The notes under the pieces: model-generated
Told to the model about the DNA's origin: nothing
The model's database searches: none
The model's input: the letters and a program-made list of their open reading frames with translations, nothing else
Shown: in pieces, positions 36,908-44,189 of the stretch
Layout: every line of letters begins with the position of its first letter
Numbering within the stretch: position 1 is the first letter of the stretch
Program-made: the position numbers and the translations under genes
Origin: Candidatus Aenigmatarchaeota archaeon
Lineage (GTDB): Archaea > Aenigmatarchaeota > Aenigmatarchaeia > GW2011-AR5 > JACRAC01
Direction: 5' to 3'
DNA: 44,189 nucleotides
Assembly: GCA_016187395.1 (NCBI GenBank)
Contig: JACPJV010000036.1
Location: 1-44,189, forward strand

Positions 36908-38758
36908 TCAATCACCTTCCACAACAGCCGAAAACAGCTCGGGCGCCTTTAGCAAAAGCTCGCCCTCGCTTTTTAATTTCACAGCCTCCTGCCAGCCGTT
37001 CAGGATGATAATCCGGTGGGCATCTGACGTTGCAAGATCCTTGATGGCAGTAGCAAGGTCTTCAGGATTGAACGGCCTTCCGTCGTACTTGAGGATTTTG
37101 CAGTTGAATTCCAGCCCTGTTTCCTGTTTCACAATCCCTGCGAACTGCGCCGTCTTGTTGCCCTCTATGTCGATTGTGAGCTTTGCCTTTCGCATGACTT
37201 CCGCAATCTTCTTTGCAGGCAGCGGCGACAGGAATGTCACGTGCAGCATGTTTGCACTAATGCCTTTCTGCATCAGCAGGCGCATCGCCTCCAGCGCTGG
37301 CCCTTTCGTGGAGCCCCAGCAGAATATGGTTATTTCCGCATTCTCGGGTCCTATTAGTTGAGGCTCTGCTATTTCCTTTGCCGCATTTGCGAACTTGCGA
37401 AATCTCTTTTCGTGCATTGCCATTCTGACATGCTCTTCTTCGCGTTCAAAGCCAAATTCGTCATGCTCGTAGGAGCTTGCCACGTGCTCTCCGCCCTTAA
37501 CGCCAGGAATACTCCTGGGAGATACTCCACTTTTTGTTACCCGATATCTTCGGTAATCTTCTTCATTCACTTCTTTGAGCATCTCACCCCTTTCTACTTT
37601 TATCTCGTTGCCGCTAAAGGCAGGGGCAGTCGCAAAAGACTCTCCAAGGAATTTATCAGTGAGAACAATCACCGGCATCTGGTATTTTTCCGCGAGGTTG
37701 AATGCCTGTATCGTGAGATAATAGCATTCTTGCACGTCGCCTGGCGCGATTATGATGCGCGGGAATTCGTCTGTGCTTGCATGGAGCATGAACCTCAAAT
37801 CACCCTGCCCTGAATGAGTGGCCATTCCTGTTGCAGGCCCTGGCCTCTGCGCCTCTACGACTACGAGCGGTGTTTCCGTTTGCGCAGCCAGTCCAAATCC
37901 TTCTGTCATTAGCGCAAAACCGCCGCCGCTCGTCGCTGTCATTGCGCGCACCCCTGCAAAGCCTGCGCCTATTGCCATGTTTATCCCGGCTATCTCGTCC
38001 TCCGTGTGCTTCACCACGACGCCGTGGGTTTTTTCAAACGAAGCCATGGTATGCATCACCGACGAAGCAGGCGTCATCGGATAACCCGAGAAAAACTTGC
38101 ACCCGGCCTTCACCGCGCCAACGCATATAGCCTCGTTGCCTGACAGGAATATGTTATTTTTATCGCCCTGCCGCTGCACCCTGAAGGGGAATTTTACGTG
38201 GGCAAAATTCTGCCTGATATAATCATAGCCCGCCTTTGCTGCCTTTATGTTGTTGTCTATCACGGGCTGTCCTTTCTTTGCAAAATTCTTGGAAAGAATA
38301 TGATTGAATAGCTGGCAATCGTAATCAACAAGCGCGAGCGTTGCGCCCATTGCTATGACGTTGCGCATGATTTTCCCGCCGCACGCGTTTGCCATCTTAA
38401 GAAGCGGCATTGGAAACAGGGATATGTCGCTGCGGCCTACTTCCTCCGGGTTTATCTTGGTTTCCTCGCTGTCGTAGATTATGCCGCCGCCTGGAAGCAG
38501 CTTGCGCGTGTGCTTTTTGATTGACTCGCTGTTTAGCGCTACTAAAAGCGACAGGCGCTTTGTATGGGAGTAAAGAGGCCTTGCGCTGACACGCACGTCA
38601 AGGTGGTTGTGCCCTCCCCTGATAAGCGAAGGATACTCTGCTGTCGCATGAACGTACAACCCTCCTATCAGGCAGCTCTTGGCAAACATCAGGCCTGCGC
38701 TCAGGATGCCATCGCCTGCCTCGCCAGCTATCTTCCACGAAAAGTCGTCAACAATCAT
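36908..38758 (-). CDS. 2-oxoacid:ferredoxin oxidoreductase, fused gamma-alpha subunit
   Basis: 616 residues from the ATG at 38758. Residues 1-180 are the gamma domain (FSWKIAGEAGDGILSAGLMF, EYPSLIRGGHNHLDVRVSAR), and the remainder is the alpha domain (GAVKAGCKFFSGYPMTPASS, HTEDEIAGINMAIGAGFAGV, RAMTATSGGGFALMTEGFGL, THSGQGDLRFMLHASTDEFP). The gamma-alpha fusion with a separate beta subunit is the two-subunit type known from Sulfolobus, here with the motif YPMTPASS in place of YPITPSS. The two small ORFs and beta follow in one operon with 0-2 bp gaps. Confidence 0.95.
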   Translation of the reverse strand: MIVDDFSWKIAGEAGDGILSAGLMFAKSCLIGGLYVHATAEYPSLIRGGHNHLDVRVSARPLYSHTKRLSLLVALNSESIKKHTRKLLPGGGIIYDSEETKINPEEVGRSDISLFPMPLLKMANACGGKIMRNVIAMGATLALVDYDCQLFNHILSKNFAKKGQPVIDNNIKAAKAGYDYIRQNFAHVKFPFRVQRQGDKNNIFLSGNEAICVGAVKAGCKFFSGYPMTPASSVMHTMASFEKTHGVVVKHTEDEIAGINMAIGAGFAGVRAMTATSGGGFALMTEGFGLAAQTETPLVVVEAQRPGPATGMATHSGQGDLRFMLHASTDEFPRIIIAPGDVQECYYLTIQAFNLAEKYQMPVIVLTDKFLGESFATAPAFSGNEIKVERGEMLKEVNEEDYRRYRVTKSGVSPRSIPGVKGGEHVASSYEHDEFGFEREEEHVRMAMHEKRFRKFANAAKEIAEPQLIGPENAEITIFCWGSTKGPALEAMRLLMQKGISANMLHVTFLSPLPAKKIAEVMRKAKLTIDIEGNKTAQFAGIVKQETGLEFNCKILKYDGRPFNPEDLATAIKDLATSDAHRIIILNGWQEAVKLKSEGELLLKAPELFSAVVEGD

Positions 38759-38770
38759 CGGCACCACGCG

Positions 38771-38807
38771 TACTCAAACTTTATAGACTCTATTCAGGAT
38801 TTGAGTA
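38771..38807 (-). promoter_or_regulatory. Inverted repeat around the oxidoreductase promoter
   Basis: Arms TACTCAAA (38771-38778) and TTTGAGTA (38800-38807) enclose the TATA-like box CTTTATAGA (38779-38787), about 25 bp upstream of the alpha gene start. ACGCGT occurs just outside both arms (38766-38771, 38820-38825). It is placed like a repressor site. The rest of 38808-39020 shows only AT-rich promoter sequence for the next gene. Confidence 0.5.
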
Positions 38808-39020
38808 TATTTATATGTTACGCGTCTTCTTGCAAAGATATGCACAATAGTGTATGTCCAGTGTATATATTCCCCTCTCCCCACATTCCTACCGGGTGGG
38901 ATATGTAATTTTTGCACAATCAGTGCTTCGTGCACTTTTATAGTTTATTGTCGAAGAATTGGCATCAGGTATACGCTTTTATGCATCCATTAAGTTATGC
39001 GCTAAAATGCAGGTGATTAT

Positions 39021-39284
39021 ATGGGATATGTAAGATACAAGCTTCCCGAGCAGACTCACCAGATCCTCAAGAAAGTATGCCTCCGTCTTGGTATGAAAGA
39101 ATCTGAAATATCCAGAATTTCTGTGATGGAATACCTTAAATCGCTCGGAGTTTTATCTGAAAGTGTCCGTAAGGTAAGCTTTGTTGAAAAGCTTGAGCAT
39201 CTGAAAAGAGAGAAGCCTGAAAAGTATAGAGAGAGAGAAAGCAGGAGGGAAAGATTGTTTGCAAAACTCAGAAAAAAGAAGTAG
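39021..39284 (+). CDS. Small basic helical protein, possibly ribbon-helix-helix
   Basis: 87 residues. The start (MGYVRYKLPEQTHQILKKVC, then LGMKESEISRISVMEYLKSL) has a strand-helix-helix outline like a ribbon-helix-helix DNA-binding protein. The C-terminal third is a very basic helix (KREKPEKYRERESRRERLFA). It may bind DNA or RNA. AGGTGATTAT precedes the ATG as ribosome-binding site. Confidence 0.65.
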   Translation: MGYVRYKLPEQTHQILKKVCLRLGMKESEISRISVMEYLKSLGVLSESVRKVSFVEKLEHLKREKPEKYRERESRRERLFAKLRKKK

Positions 39285-39325
39285 TAGAATTTTTACATGC
39301 TCTAAGGATGGAAGGGGTCTGTGAG

Positions 39326-39976
39326 ATGATTTTCATTGTTATTCCTGCGTACAACGAAGAAGCTTCTGTAGAAGCTGTAGTGAGGAAAGCCAAAAAACAT
39401 GGAAAGGTCGTTGTAGTAGATGACGGCAGTTCTGACAAAACTGCAGAAAGAGCGAGAAAAGCGGGCGCCAGAGTAATTCGTCATAAAAGAAACATGGGGC
39501 TTGGAAGTTCGCTTAGAACAGGGCTCAACGAAGCAATGAGAACGTCAAAAAAAGACAGTGATATTATCATAACATTGGACGGGGATGGGCAGCATAATCC
39601 GGATGAAATTCCAAAATTCGTTGATCTTCTGGACAAAGGTTATGATTTTGTTCTTGGGAAAAGGGAGCTGTTTAATTATCCTGTAAGGAAAAAACTCGGT
39701 AATTTTATCCTTACAAAAATAACTAATGTCATGACTCGTACGTATCTCATTGATACAGAAAGCGGTTTTCGCGCCTTCCGCAGAATCGCGCTGGAAGGAA
39801 TGCGCCTCAAGGCAAAGCGCTACGAGATAGCCGTAGAAATTATAAAAGAAATAGGAAGAAATCATATTCGTACCGCCAACGTGCCGATAAGCTCTCCGCG
39901 CTACGTCAAGGGTGTGAGTGTCATTGACGGAATAAAGAATCTGCTCTATCTTTTTAAGGTTGTGTTTGATTTGTGA
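39326..39976 (+). CDS. Family 2 glycosyltransferase (dolichol-phosphate mannosyltransferase-like)
   Basis: 216 residues from the ATG at 39326 (MIFIVIPAYNEEASVEAVVR). GT-A fold motifs: VVVDDGSSDKTAERARKAGA, RHKRNMGLGSSLRTGLNEAM, and the D-x-D in IIITLDGDGQHNPDEIPKFV, with ESGFRAFRRIALEGMRL further on. Without a membrane segment, it is like soluble DPM1-type enzymes that load a sugar on a polyprenyl phosphate. The sugar-nucleotide epimerase at 40783 is close by and could supply substrate. Confidence 0.92.
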   Translation: MIFIVIPAYNEEASVEAVVRKAKKHGKVVVVDDGSSDKTAERARKAGARVIRHKRNMGLGSSLRTGLNEAMRTSKKDSDIIITLDGDGQHNPDEIPKFVDLLDKGYDFVLGKRELFNYPVRKKLGNFILTKITNVMTRTYLIDTESGFRAFRRIALEGMRLKAKRYEIAVEIIKEIGRNHIRTANVPISSPRYVKGVSVIDGIKNLLYLFKVVFDL

Positions 39977-39982
39977 TTATGA

Positions 39983-40097
39983 TTTGCTCTGTATACTCCC
40001 ACACCTAAAGGTGTGGGTTTCCTAGAGCAAAGCATCTCGGAAGCCTTCCGTATCTTAACCTCCAACTGAAGGTGGGGGTTTTAAGAGGAGGCTTCCG
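39983..40097. mobile_element. Palindrome-associated (PATE-like) element with two hairpins
   Basis: Two modules of the same plan: outer arms TTTGCTCT/AGAGCAAA (39983-40031) around CCCACACC-TAAA-GGTGTGGG, and CGGAAGCC/GGCTTCCG (40038-40097) around CCTCCAAC-TGAA-GGTGGGGG. The inner hairpins followed by TTT resemble the ends of IS200/IS605 elements, whose non-autonomous derivatives in archaea are called PATEs. No transposase or tnpB is here. Assignment is by structure only. Confidence 0.6.
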
Positions 40098-40100
40098 AAG

Positions 40101-40130
40101 ATGATAACGACCCGCAGGCGAGCAATTATG
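40101..40130 (+). repeat. Copy of a short dispersed motif, before a start codon
   Basis: ATGATAACGA, then GCAGGCGAGCAATTATG: the same motif as at 13161-13190 and again just before a gene start (ATG at 40128). It directly follows the PATE-like element. Confidence 0.4.
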
Positions 40131-40790
40131 AAAGATGAGCATATTTTGATCTTTGGCGACAGCATAGCATATGGAGCCTGGGATGAGGAAGGCGGTTGGG
40201 CGCAAAGGCTCAGGAAATTCATAGATGAAAAGAATCGACATTATAAGAATATAGTCATGCAAGGAAAGAATTTGCTTCACTATAATTATTGCCTGATCTA
40301 CAATCTCGGAATAAGCGGCGATACAAGCGAGGAGGTTCTGGGAAGGCTTGAATTTGAGGCAAGGCAGCGTGCTGGTCTTGACAATGAAATCATACTCATA
40401 TTTGCCATAGGCGTCAATGACTCTTACTTTGTGCATGAAAAAGGTAGTAATCAGACTGAACCGGGAAAGTTTGAGCAGAATCTGAGAAATATCATAGAAC
40501 TTGCCAGAGAATTCTCAGATAAAACCATTTTTATCGGCCTTACTCCCTGCGACGAGTCAAAAGTGGATCCGGTACCATGGCGTCCGGAGATATCTTATAA
40601 GAACAAATATATCAAGCAATTCAATGACATAGTAAAACAAGTCTGCAAAGAAAACGATGTTAATTTTATAGAAATGCTGGATAATCTTTCAAAAGAAGAT
40701 TTAGAAGACGGCGTCCATCCGAACTCCGGAGGCCACAAGAAAATATTCGAAATCGTAAAGGATTATCTCGTCAAGGAAAAAATCATTTAG
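40128..40790 (+). CDS. SGNH/GDSL-family hydrolase
   Basis: 220 residues from the ATG at 40128; in-frame codons back to 40101 belong to the repeat motif. SGNH blocks: Ser in ILIFGDSIAYGAW, Gly in LGISGDTSEEVL, Asn in FAIGVNDSYFVHEKG, and the Asp-His pair in EDGVHPNSGGHKK. An intracellular esterase or lipase-like enzyme without signal peptide; substrate unknown. Converges and overlaps by 8 bp with the epimerase gene. Confidence 0.92.
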   Translation: MKDEHILIFGDSIAYGAWDEEGGWAQRLRKFIDEKNRHYKNIVMQGKNLLHYNYCLIYNLGISGDTSEEVLGRLEFEARQRAGLDNEIILIFAIGVNDSYFVHEKGSNQTEPGKFEQNLRNIIELAREFSDKTIFIGLTPCDESKVDPVPWRPEISYKNKYIKQFNDIVKQVCKENDVNFIEMLDNLSKEDLEDGVHPNSGGHKKIFEIVKDYLVKEKII

Positions 40791-41634
40791 CCCTGCACAT
40801 CTGCCTTATTCCGTCTGCCAGCGAAATTTGCGGGGTCCACTCTTCTTTTTCGATCTTCGTTATGTCTGCAACGCTTCTTTCTATCTCGCCATCAACAGGA
40901 TCTGTAAATATAGTTTTGATTTTGCTTCCAGAAGAGCTTTCCGCCATATGAACCACTGACAAAACAGAAGACTCCTTTCCTGTTCCTATGTTGTAGGTTC
41001 CTTTTAGATTCATCCCTTTTATGAGAGCTGCCACCGTATCATCTATATGCACATAATCCCTTGTCTGCATTCCGCTGCCGTATATCTGGATATTTCCTTC
41101 TTTAAGCGCAGCCTTGCACGCCTTATTCACAAAGCTGTTGCCTCTTAGTCCGTATACATTGAACATTCTCGCGATAAATGCATTTTTTGGAAGCAGCTTT
41201 TCTGCCTGAAATTTGTTCAACGCATATTTTGAAAGAGGTCTTGCTTCTGACTCTTCAGGCACAGGCTCATCGCAGTTGCCGTATACCGCGCAAGAAGATG
41301 AAAATATGATTTTCGAGCCGTTGTCTTTTACAGCGTCAGCCACGTTCCTTGTCCCGGAAAAATTCACCTGATAATCCATGTCCGGGTTTTGCTGGGAAAC
41401 TCGCACATCTGTCTGCGCAGCCAGATGAAATATGACATCAAATCCGTTCAGGAATTTTTGCAGAGATGCAAAATCTGTAATATCGCATTTTATTATCCTG
41501 GCGTCTTTGTTCACATATTTTGCATTCCCTGTCGTGAAATTATCTACTACAGTGACTGAATGATTTTCTTTTATCAGTGCGTTCGTCAGATGGCTACCGA
41601 TGAAGCCGGCTCCGCCGGTGATGCAGATGTTCAT
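40783..41634 (-). CDS. NAD-dependent sugar-nucleotide epimerase (extended SDR)
   Basis: 283 residues. N-terminal ITGGAGFIGSHLTNALIKEN binds NAD. VIFHLAAQTDVRVSQQNPDM and the catalytic Ser/Tyr-x3-Lys in FSSSCAVYGN and SKYALNKFQAEKLLP are typical of UDP-glucose 4-epimerase relatives. MQTRDYVHIDDTVAALIKGM is the family C-terminal motif. It is shorter than GalE (about 330), as in many archaeal epimerases. Probably makes sugar nucleotides for surface glycans, in keeping with the nearby glycosyltransferase. Confidence 0.92.
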   Translation of the reverse strand: MNICITGGAGFIGSHLTNALIKENHSVTVVDNFTTGNAKYVNKDARIIKCDITDFASLQKFLNGFDVIFHLAAQTDVRVSQQNPDMDYQVNFSGTRNVADAVKDNGSKIIFSSSCAVYGNCDEPVPEESEARPLSKYALNKFQAEKLLPKNAFIARMFNVYGLRGNSFVNKACKAALKEGNIQIYGSGMQTRDYVHIDDTVAALIKGMNLKGTYNIGTGKESSVLSVVHMAESSSGSKIKTIFTDPVDGEIERSVADITKIEKEEWTPQISLADGIRQMCRAK

Positions 41635-41666
41635 AAGATAGAATGAGAGGAAAAGCTTATATGTTC

Positions 41667-42065
41667 TTAGACATCTTTTCTCGATATTTCCTTTACGTCA
41701 TCAAAATCAGGATCAGTGGATACAATCGTAGAAATATTATTGACAAGTGCGCTTGCCGCGTGTATCGCGTCTCTTGGATCAAGACCGTATTTTTCTCTAA
41801 GTTCCTGCGCTCTCATGATTACAAGCGAATCAGCCGGTATGAACCTCACGCGTTGAAGCGATACCATATCATGTCCTGCTGCCAAAGATTCCTTCTGATT
41901 CCTTTCCTTTTTTACGTTCCATACAACCTCATCGTAAGTAAGTGCAGACGTTGCTGCCTCTTTCCTCCCTTCTTCTATCTCCAGCAAAAGCGTTCTCGCC
42001 CTCTTGCCTTTTTCTGACACGTCAAGAAATGCCAGAAGAAATACAGAAGAATCCAAATAAATCAT
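41667..42065 (-). CDS. PIN-domain toxin (VapC)
   Basis: 132 residues from the ATG at 42065, 1 bp after the antitoxin stop. Acidic residues: Asp in MIYLDSSVFLLAFLD (5), Glu in SALTYDEVVWNVKK, Asp in GLDPRDAIHAASAL and VSTDPDFDDVKE. Ribonuclease toxin of the VapC class. It lies about 30 bp upstream of the epimerase start but with no coupling. Confidence 0.92.
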   Translation of the reverse strand: MIYLDSSVFLLAFLDVSEKGKRARTLLLEIEEGRKEAATSALTYDEVVWNVKKERNQKESLAAGHDMVSLQRVRFIPADSLVIMRAQELREKYGLDPRDAIHAASALVNNISTIVSTDPDFDDVKEISRKDV

Positions 42066-42066
42066 T

Positions 42067-42324
42067 TTATCTCCTCGTCTTCTTCCATCTCTTCTCCAGT
42101 TCTTCCACATAAGAGTGGGGATTTGGCCTCACGCTTCTGCCTGAAGCAGCTATACGCTCCATATCAGAAACAACGTCCACACTAGGCCTGGTAATAACCA
42201 CTCCTTTCTCTTCCAGCTTCATTATTACGTTTGTTCCGGGCTGCATATCGAGGTATTTCCTGAATGTCCTCGGAATGACTACCTGCCCTTTCGAGCCTAT
42301 TTTCGATTCTTCTTTGATTTCCAT
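42067..42324 (-). CDS. AbrB-type antitoxin (VapB)
   Basis: 85 residues. AbrB hairpin: SKIGSKGQVVIPRTFRKYLD, then MQPGTNVIMKLEEKGVVITR; the C-terminal tail ending VEELEKRWKKTRR should bind the toxin. The promoter carries AATAC-N4-GTATT (42350-42363), the same palindrome seen at 11178-11191 before another AbrB gene. Confidence 0.92.
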   Translation of the reverse strand: MEIKEESKIGSKGQVVIPRTFRKYLDMQPGTNVIMKLEEKGVVITRPSVDVVSDMERIAASGRSVRPNPHSYVEELEKRWKKTRR

Positions 42325-42349
42325 ATCTATGTTTTGTTAGAAATCTATT

Positions 42350-42363
42350 AATACTTTTGTATT
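42350..42363 (-). promoter_or_regulatory. Palindrome AATAC-N4-GTATT at the second AbrB/PIN promoter
   Basis: AATACTTTTGTATT, 25 bp upstream of the antitoxin ATG and overlapping its TATA-like region. It shares both half-sites and spacing with 11178-11191. Confidence 0.55.
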
Positions 42364-42421
42364 ACTTGGATTCTTACGAAAATTAACCATTTCCTCGTTA
42401 GATTTATAGGTTTCAGCAAGT

Positions 42422-43249
42422 TCACTTAAACCTGTATCCTTCCTTCTCAATCATCCTTTTCATCTTTAGCGCATCTCCCTGCGGATCAGGCGACTCGCAG
42501 ATGAGAGTGATGTCTGTCTTTTTCTTTACCAGCAATTTCGCGAGCGGCTCAAAAGGCGGCTCGCCTATAGGAACGTGCACATCCACGTGCTTTTTCTTTT
42601 TCGCATCAAATTTCATGCCCTCAAAATGCGAGTTTATATGCCTTATTCCGGTACGATGCAGCTTTTGCAAAATCTCCTCGTAATCCATTTTACTGCCGCC
42701 CCTTGCAAACAGATGCGCCCAGTCTATGTAAGGAATTGTTTTTCCGTGTGTTTTCTTGTGTAGCTGCAGAACCTCATCAAGAGTGCCCCACTGGCTTTCC
42801 CTTGCCATCGTCTCTGCTCCTAATTTTACATTTTTTATCCCTGCTGACCTCATCTTGTCAAGAATATCCCCGTATTCCTCTGCCAGTTTTTCTGTCGCCT
42901 CCCCTGAACTCATCTTGCCATAAAACGCAGTATGTATCGCAATTGCGTCAGCACCCATTATTTCTGCCCTATCTGCACTATCCAGAATGCGCTTCTTTGA
43001 AGCTGCTATCGTTTCTTTTTTGTCAGAGAGAAGGTTGATATAGAAAGGTGCGTGGATAGATAACCGCACCCCTGCTTCCTTAGCTGCGGCACCTGCTTCT
43101 CTTGCCGCCTCAGGCTTCATGTAAACCTGCTGGACGAATTCAATTTCCATCGCATTCAGCCCCAGCCTGGCGCAGGTCTTTATGCCTTCTGTTGTTCCAA
43201 GGCCCTGCGCATCGCGAGGGATGCCTGCCGTGCCCAGAAAGATTGTCAT
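42422..43249 (-). CDS. Endonuclease IV-like TIM-barrel enzyme
   Basis: 275 residues from the ATG at 43249 (MTIFLGTAGIPRDAQGLGTT). Xylose-isomerase-like TIM barrel with a metal-ligand set like endonuclease IV: RLSIHAPFYINLLS, AIAIHTAFYGKMS, LGAETMARESQWGTLDEVLQ, PYIDWAHLFARGG, INSHFEGMKF and LICESPDPQGDALKM. The family cuts DNA at abasic sites; the archaeal short form fits. It has no close partner gene. Confidence 0.85.
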   Translation of the reverse strand: MTIFLGTAGIPRDAQGLGTTEGIKTCARLGLNAMEIEFVQQVYMKPEAAREAGAAAKEAGVRLSIHAPFYINLLSDKKETIAASKKRILDSADRAEIMGADAIAIHTAFYGKMSSGEATEKLAEEYGDILDKMRSAGIKNVKLGAETMARESQWGTLDEVLQLHKKTHGKTIPYIDWAHLFARGGSKMDYEEILQKLHRTGIRHINSHFEGMKFDAKKKKHVDVHVPIGEPPFEPLAKLLVKKKTDITLICESPDPQGDALKMKRMIEKEGYRFK

Positions 43250-43517
43250 GAAGAAACTAGTCAAATCAAGGATTAAAGATTTCTGCCTAATGTCGATTGT
43301 TTGAAATGCTCATTAAAATAAAAAAGAAAAACAATGAATTTATTCTTCTCTTCTTCTCCTCCTTCTGCGGGCCATTTTTTCACCAATATATTGTTGCGCT
43401 ATCTGCAATATAAAATTTGCGGTATTCCAGTGTTTGTCTATAATTTGCTTTTTATACCTTTCCGAACAAGCAGTAAGTGTATGCGCGTGCCCGTTGCACG
43501 CACGATGTGTGATTCGA

Positions 43518-43679
43518 ATGGCAGAAAAAGAGCGTACGTACATGCCGCAGTCCACTGCAGGTCTCATACGATATTTCGAAAGCGAGGGCGGGGTCAAGCT
43601 GAGGCCGCACCTTGTTCTCGCAATAGGCGCAGGCTTCGGCCTTCTCGTGATCGCTGCAAAGTTTATTGCTGTTTTGTAG
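43518..43679 (+). CDS. Sec61 beta, protein translocase subunit
   Basis: 53 residues: MAEKERTYMPQSTAGLIRYF, a conserved PxSxAGLIRYF motif, then KLRPHLVLAIGAGFG and one membrane helix to the end. This is the archaeal Sec61 beta (SecG) signature with a single C-terminal tail anchor. It works with SecY and SecE at the membrane. A TTTTTATAC box lies near 43447-43455. Confidence 0.92.
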   Translation: MAEKERTYMPQSTAGLIRYFESEGGVKLRPHLVLAIGAGFGLLVIAAKFIAVL

Positions 43680-43953
43680 AGCCTATTCTATAGTGCCTTT
43701 TCAGAAATTTTTCAGTAGAGCGCACGTGCTTCCTGTGCGCCTCCAGTTCACGAAGAATCTCCTTGAATATTTCTCTTGCACTGCTCATTGCTTCCTCTGT
43801 CTCCTCTTCCAGTTGGCTGCCATGGCTTTTAATCTCGCCCTTGTGCAGCGACCTGTGCCTCTGGTGAAGCGCCTCTACCAGAGCCAGAAGCTCCTTGCAT
43901 TTCTCCCTCGCCTCTGCCAGATGCGCGGAGCGCCACCTGCCGTCACTGTGCAT
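43663..43953 (-). CDS. Small coiled-coil protein
   Basis: 96 residues, almost entirely helical and charged (AHLAEAREKCKELLALVEAL, TEEAMSSAREIFKEILRELE). No membrane segment. It overlaps the end of the Sec61 beta gene by 17 bp on the opposite strand. No family recognised; the regular heptad-like spacing supports a real gene. Confidence 0.6.
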   Translation of the reverse strand: MHSDGRWRSAHLAEAREKCKELLALVEALHQRHRSLHKGEIKSHGSQLEEETEEAMSSAREIFKEILRELEAHRKHVRSTEKFLKRHYRIGSTKQQ

Positions 43954-44049
43954 GATATTGCTAGGTGTGCTAAGGATAAAAGAATAGCTTTTTATATTTA
44001 TCTATTCATGTAAAGTATTACAATTGTTGTAATGCTTGAAGTGATTCCG

Positions 44050-44189
44050 ATGAGCGAAGAGAAAACCGTTACTATAAGCAAGGGCACTTACAGCAGGCTT
44101 CTCGGAGGGCTTGTGATTGCTTTGGTAGTTGTATCCTTCTCATTCGGCTATATCATAGGTGGTTCATTCTCAGGAGGGGTAACAGGCCA
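44050..44189 (+). CDS. Membrane-anchored protein, C-terminus beyond the window
   Basis: 46 codons are visible: MSEEKTVTISKGTYSRLLGG, then one hydrophobic segment VIALVVVSFSFGYIIGG. GAAGTGAT lies 5 bp before the ATG (a start six codons upstream is also open). The short cytosolic head plus single anchor is like membrane-tethered DsbA/thioredoxin-fold proteins of uncultivated archaea, but the domain itself is outside the window, so the assignment is only a guess. Confidence 0.55.
   Translation, partial: MSEEKTVTISKGTYSRLLGGLVIALVVVSFSFGYIIGGSFSGGVTG

Noticed and set aside
43340-43597. Reverse-strand 85-residue ORF ending in an arginine run
   Set aside because: It overlaps the Sec61 beta gene and its promoter, has no ribosome-binding site at a usable start, and its composition looks like a shadow.

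Overview
The window is chromosomal DNA of an archaeon. The markers are a TATA-binding protein, an archaeal MCM helicase, an RPA-like OB-fold protein, Sec61 beta, two diphthamide enzymes (Dph5 and Dph6), DUF357, a 2-oxoacid:ferredoxin oxidoreductase, AbrB/PIN toxin-antitoxin pairs, spliced tRNAs, and many genes with a TTTAAA-like TATA box 20-30 bp before an apparently leaderless ATG. Small gene sizes, many tiny exported or membrane proteins and short intergenic gaps fit a DPANN-like or other poorly characterised uncultivated lineage, but no rRNA is present, so the phylum cannot be fixed from this sequence.

Layout. 1-9834 is an envelope and secretion region: two signal-peptide proteins, an anchored Cys/His repeat protein, a small membrane protein, a compact operon of a caspase-fold (CHAT/C25-like) protease with two small paralogous proteins, and a 1313-residue membrane-anchored subtilase. 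9893-15603 holds three toxin-antitoxin pairs, Dph6, a cluster of three exported proteins (one cupredoxin-like), and two tRNA genes (Val-GAC and Gly-CCC), each interrupted twice. 15619-22860 mixes housekeeping genes (isochorismatase-like, DUF1858-HesB, Nudix, ferredoxin reductase-like, YjbQ, TBP), a UPF0175/DUF3368 pair and a 155-bp MITE. 23177-28288 is a replication/information block (MCM, RPA-like, Dph5, DUF357).

28362-34999 is the condensin block: an SMC of only 795 residues, a HAD phosphatase fused to ScpA, a HEPN/MNT island bracketed by a perfect 46-bp duplication of the scpA 3' end, a heme-oxygenase-like protein, ScpB with an in-frame UAG, and CutA. 35702-38758 is a 2-oxoacid:ferredoxin oxidoreductase operon with two unrecognised small ORFs between its large subunits. 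39021-44189 contains a glycosyltransferase, an SGNH hydrolase, a sugar-nucleotide epimerase, another AbrB/PIN pair, an endonuclease IV-like enzyme, Sec61 beta and the start of a membrane-anchored protein.

The most unusual points are: (1) the half-length SMC together with a HAD-ScpA fusion; (2) the HEPN/MNT island flanked by a duplicated scpA 3' end and preceded by three copies of one palindromic operator; (3) two neighbouring tRNA genes whose anticodon-loop introns are homologous, with a PIN module packed between them; (4) the protease plus two small paralogues; (5) the UAG inside scpB; (6) the two tiny ORFs in the oxidoreductase operon. All family calls are from motif recognition by eye; no database search was run.
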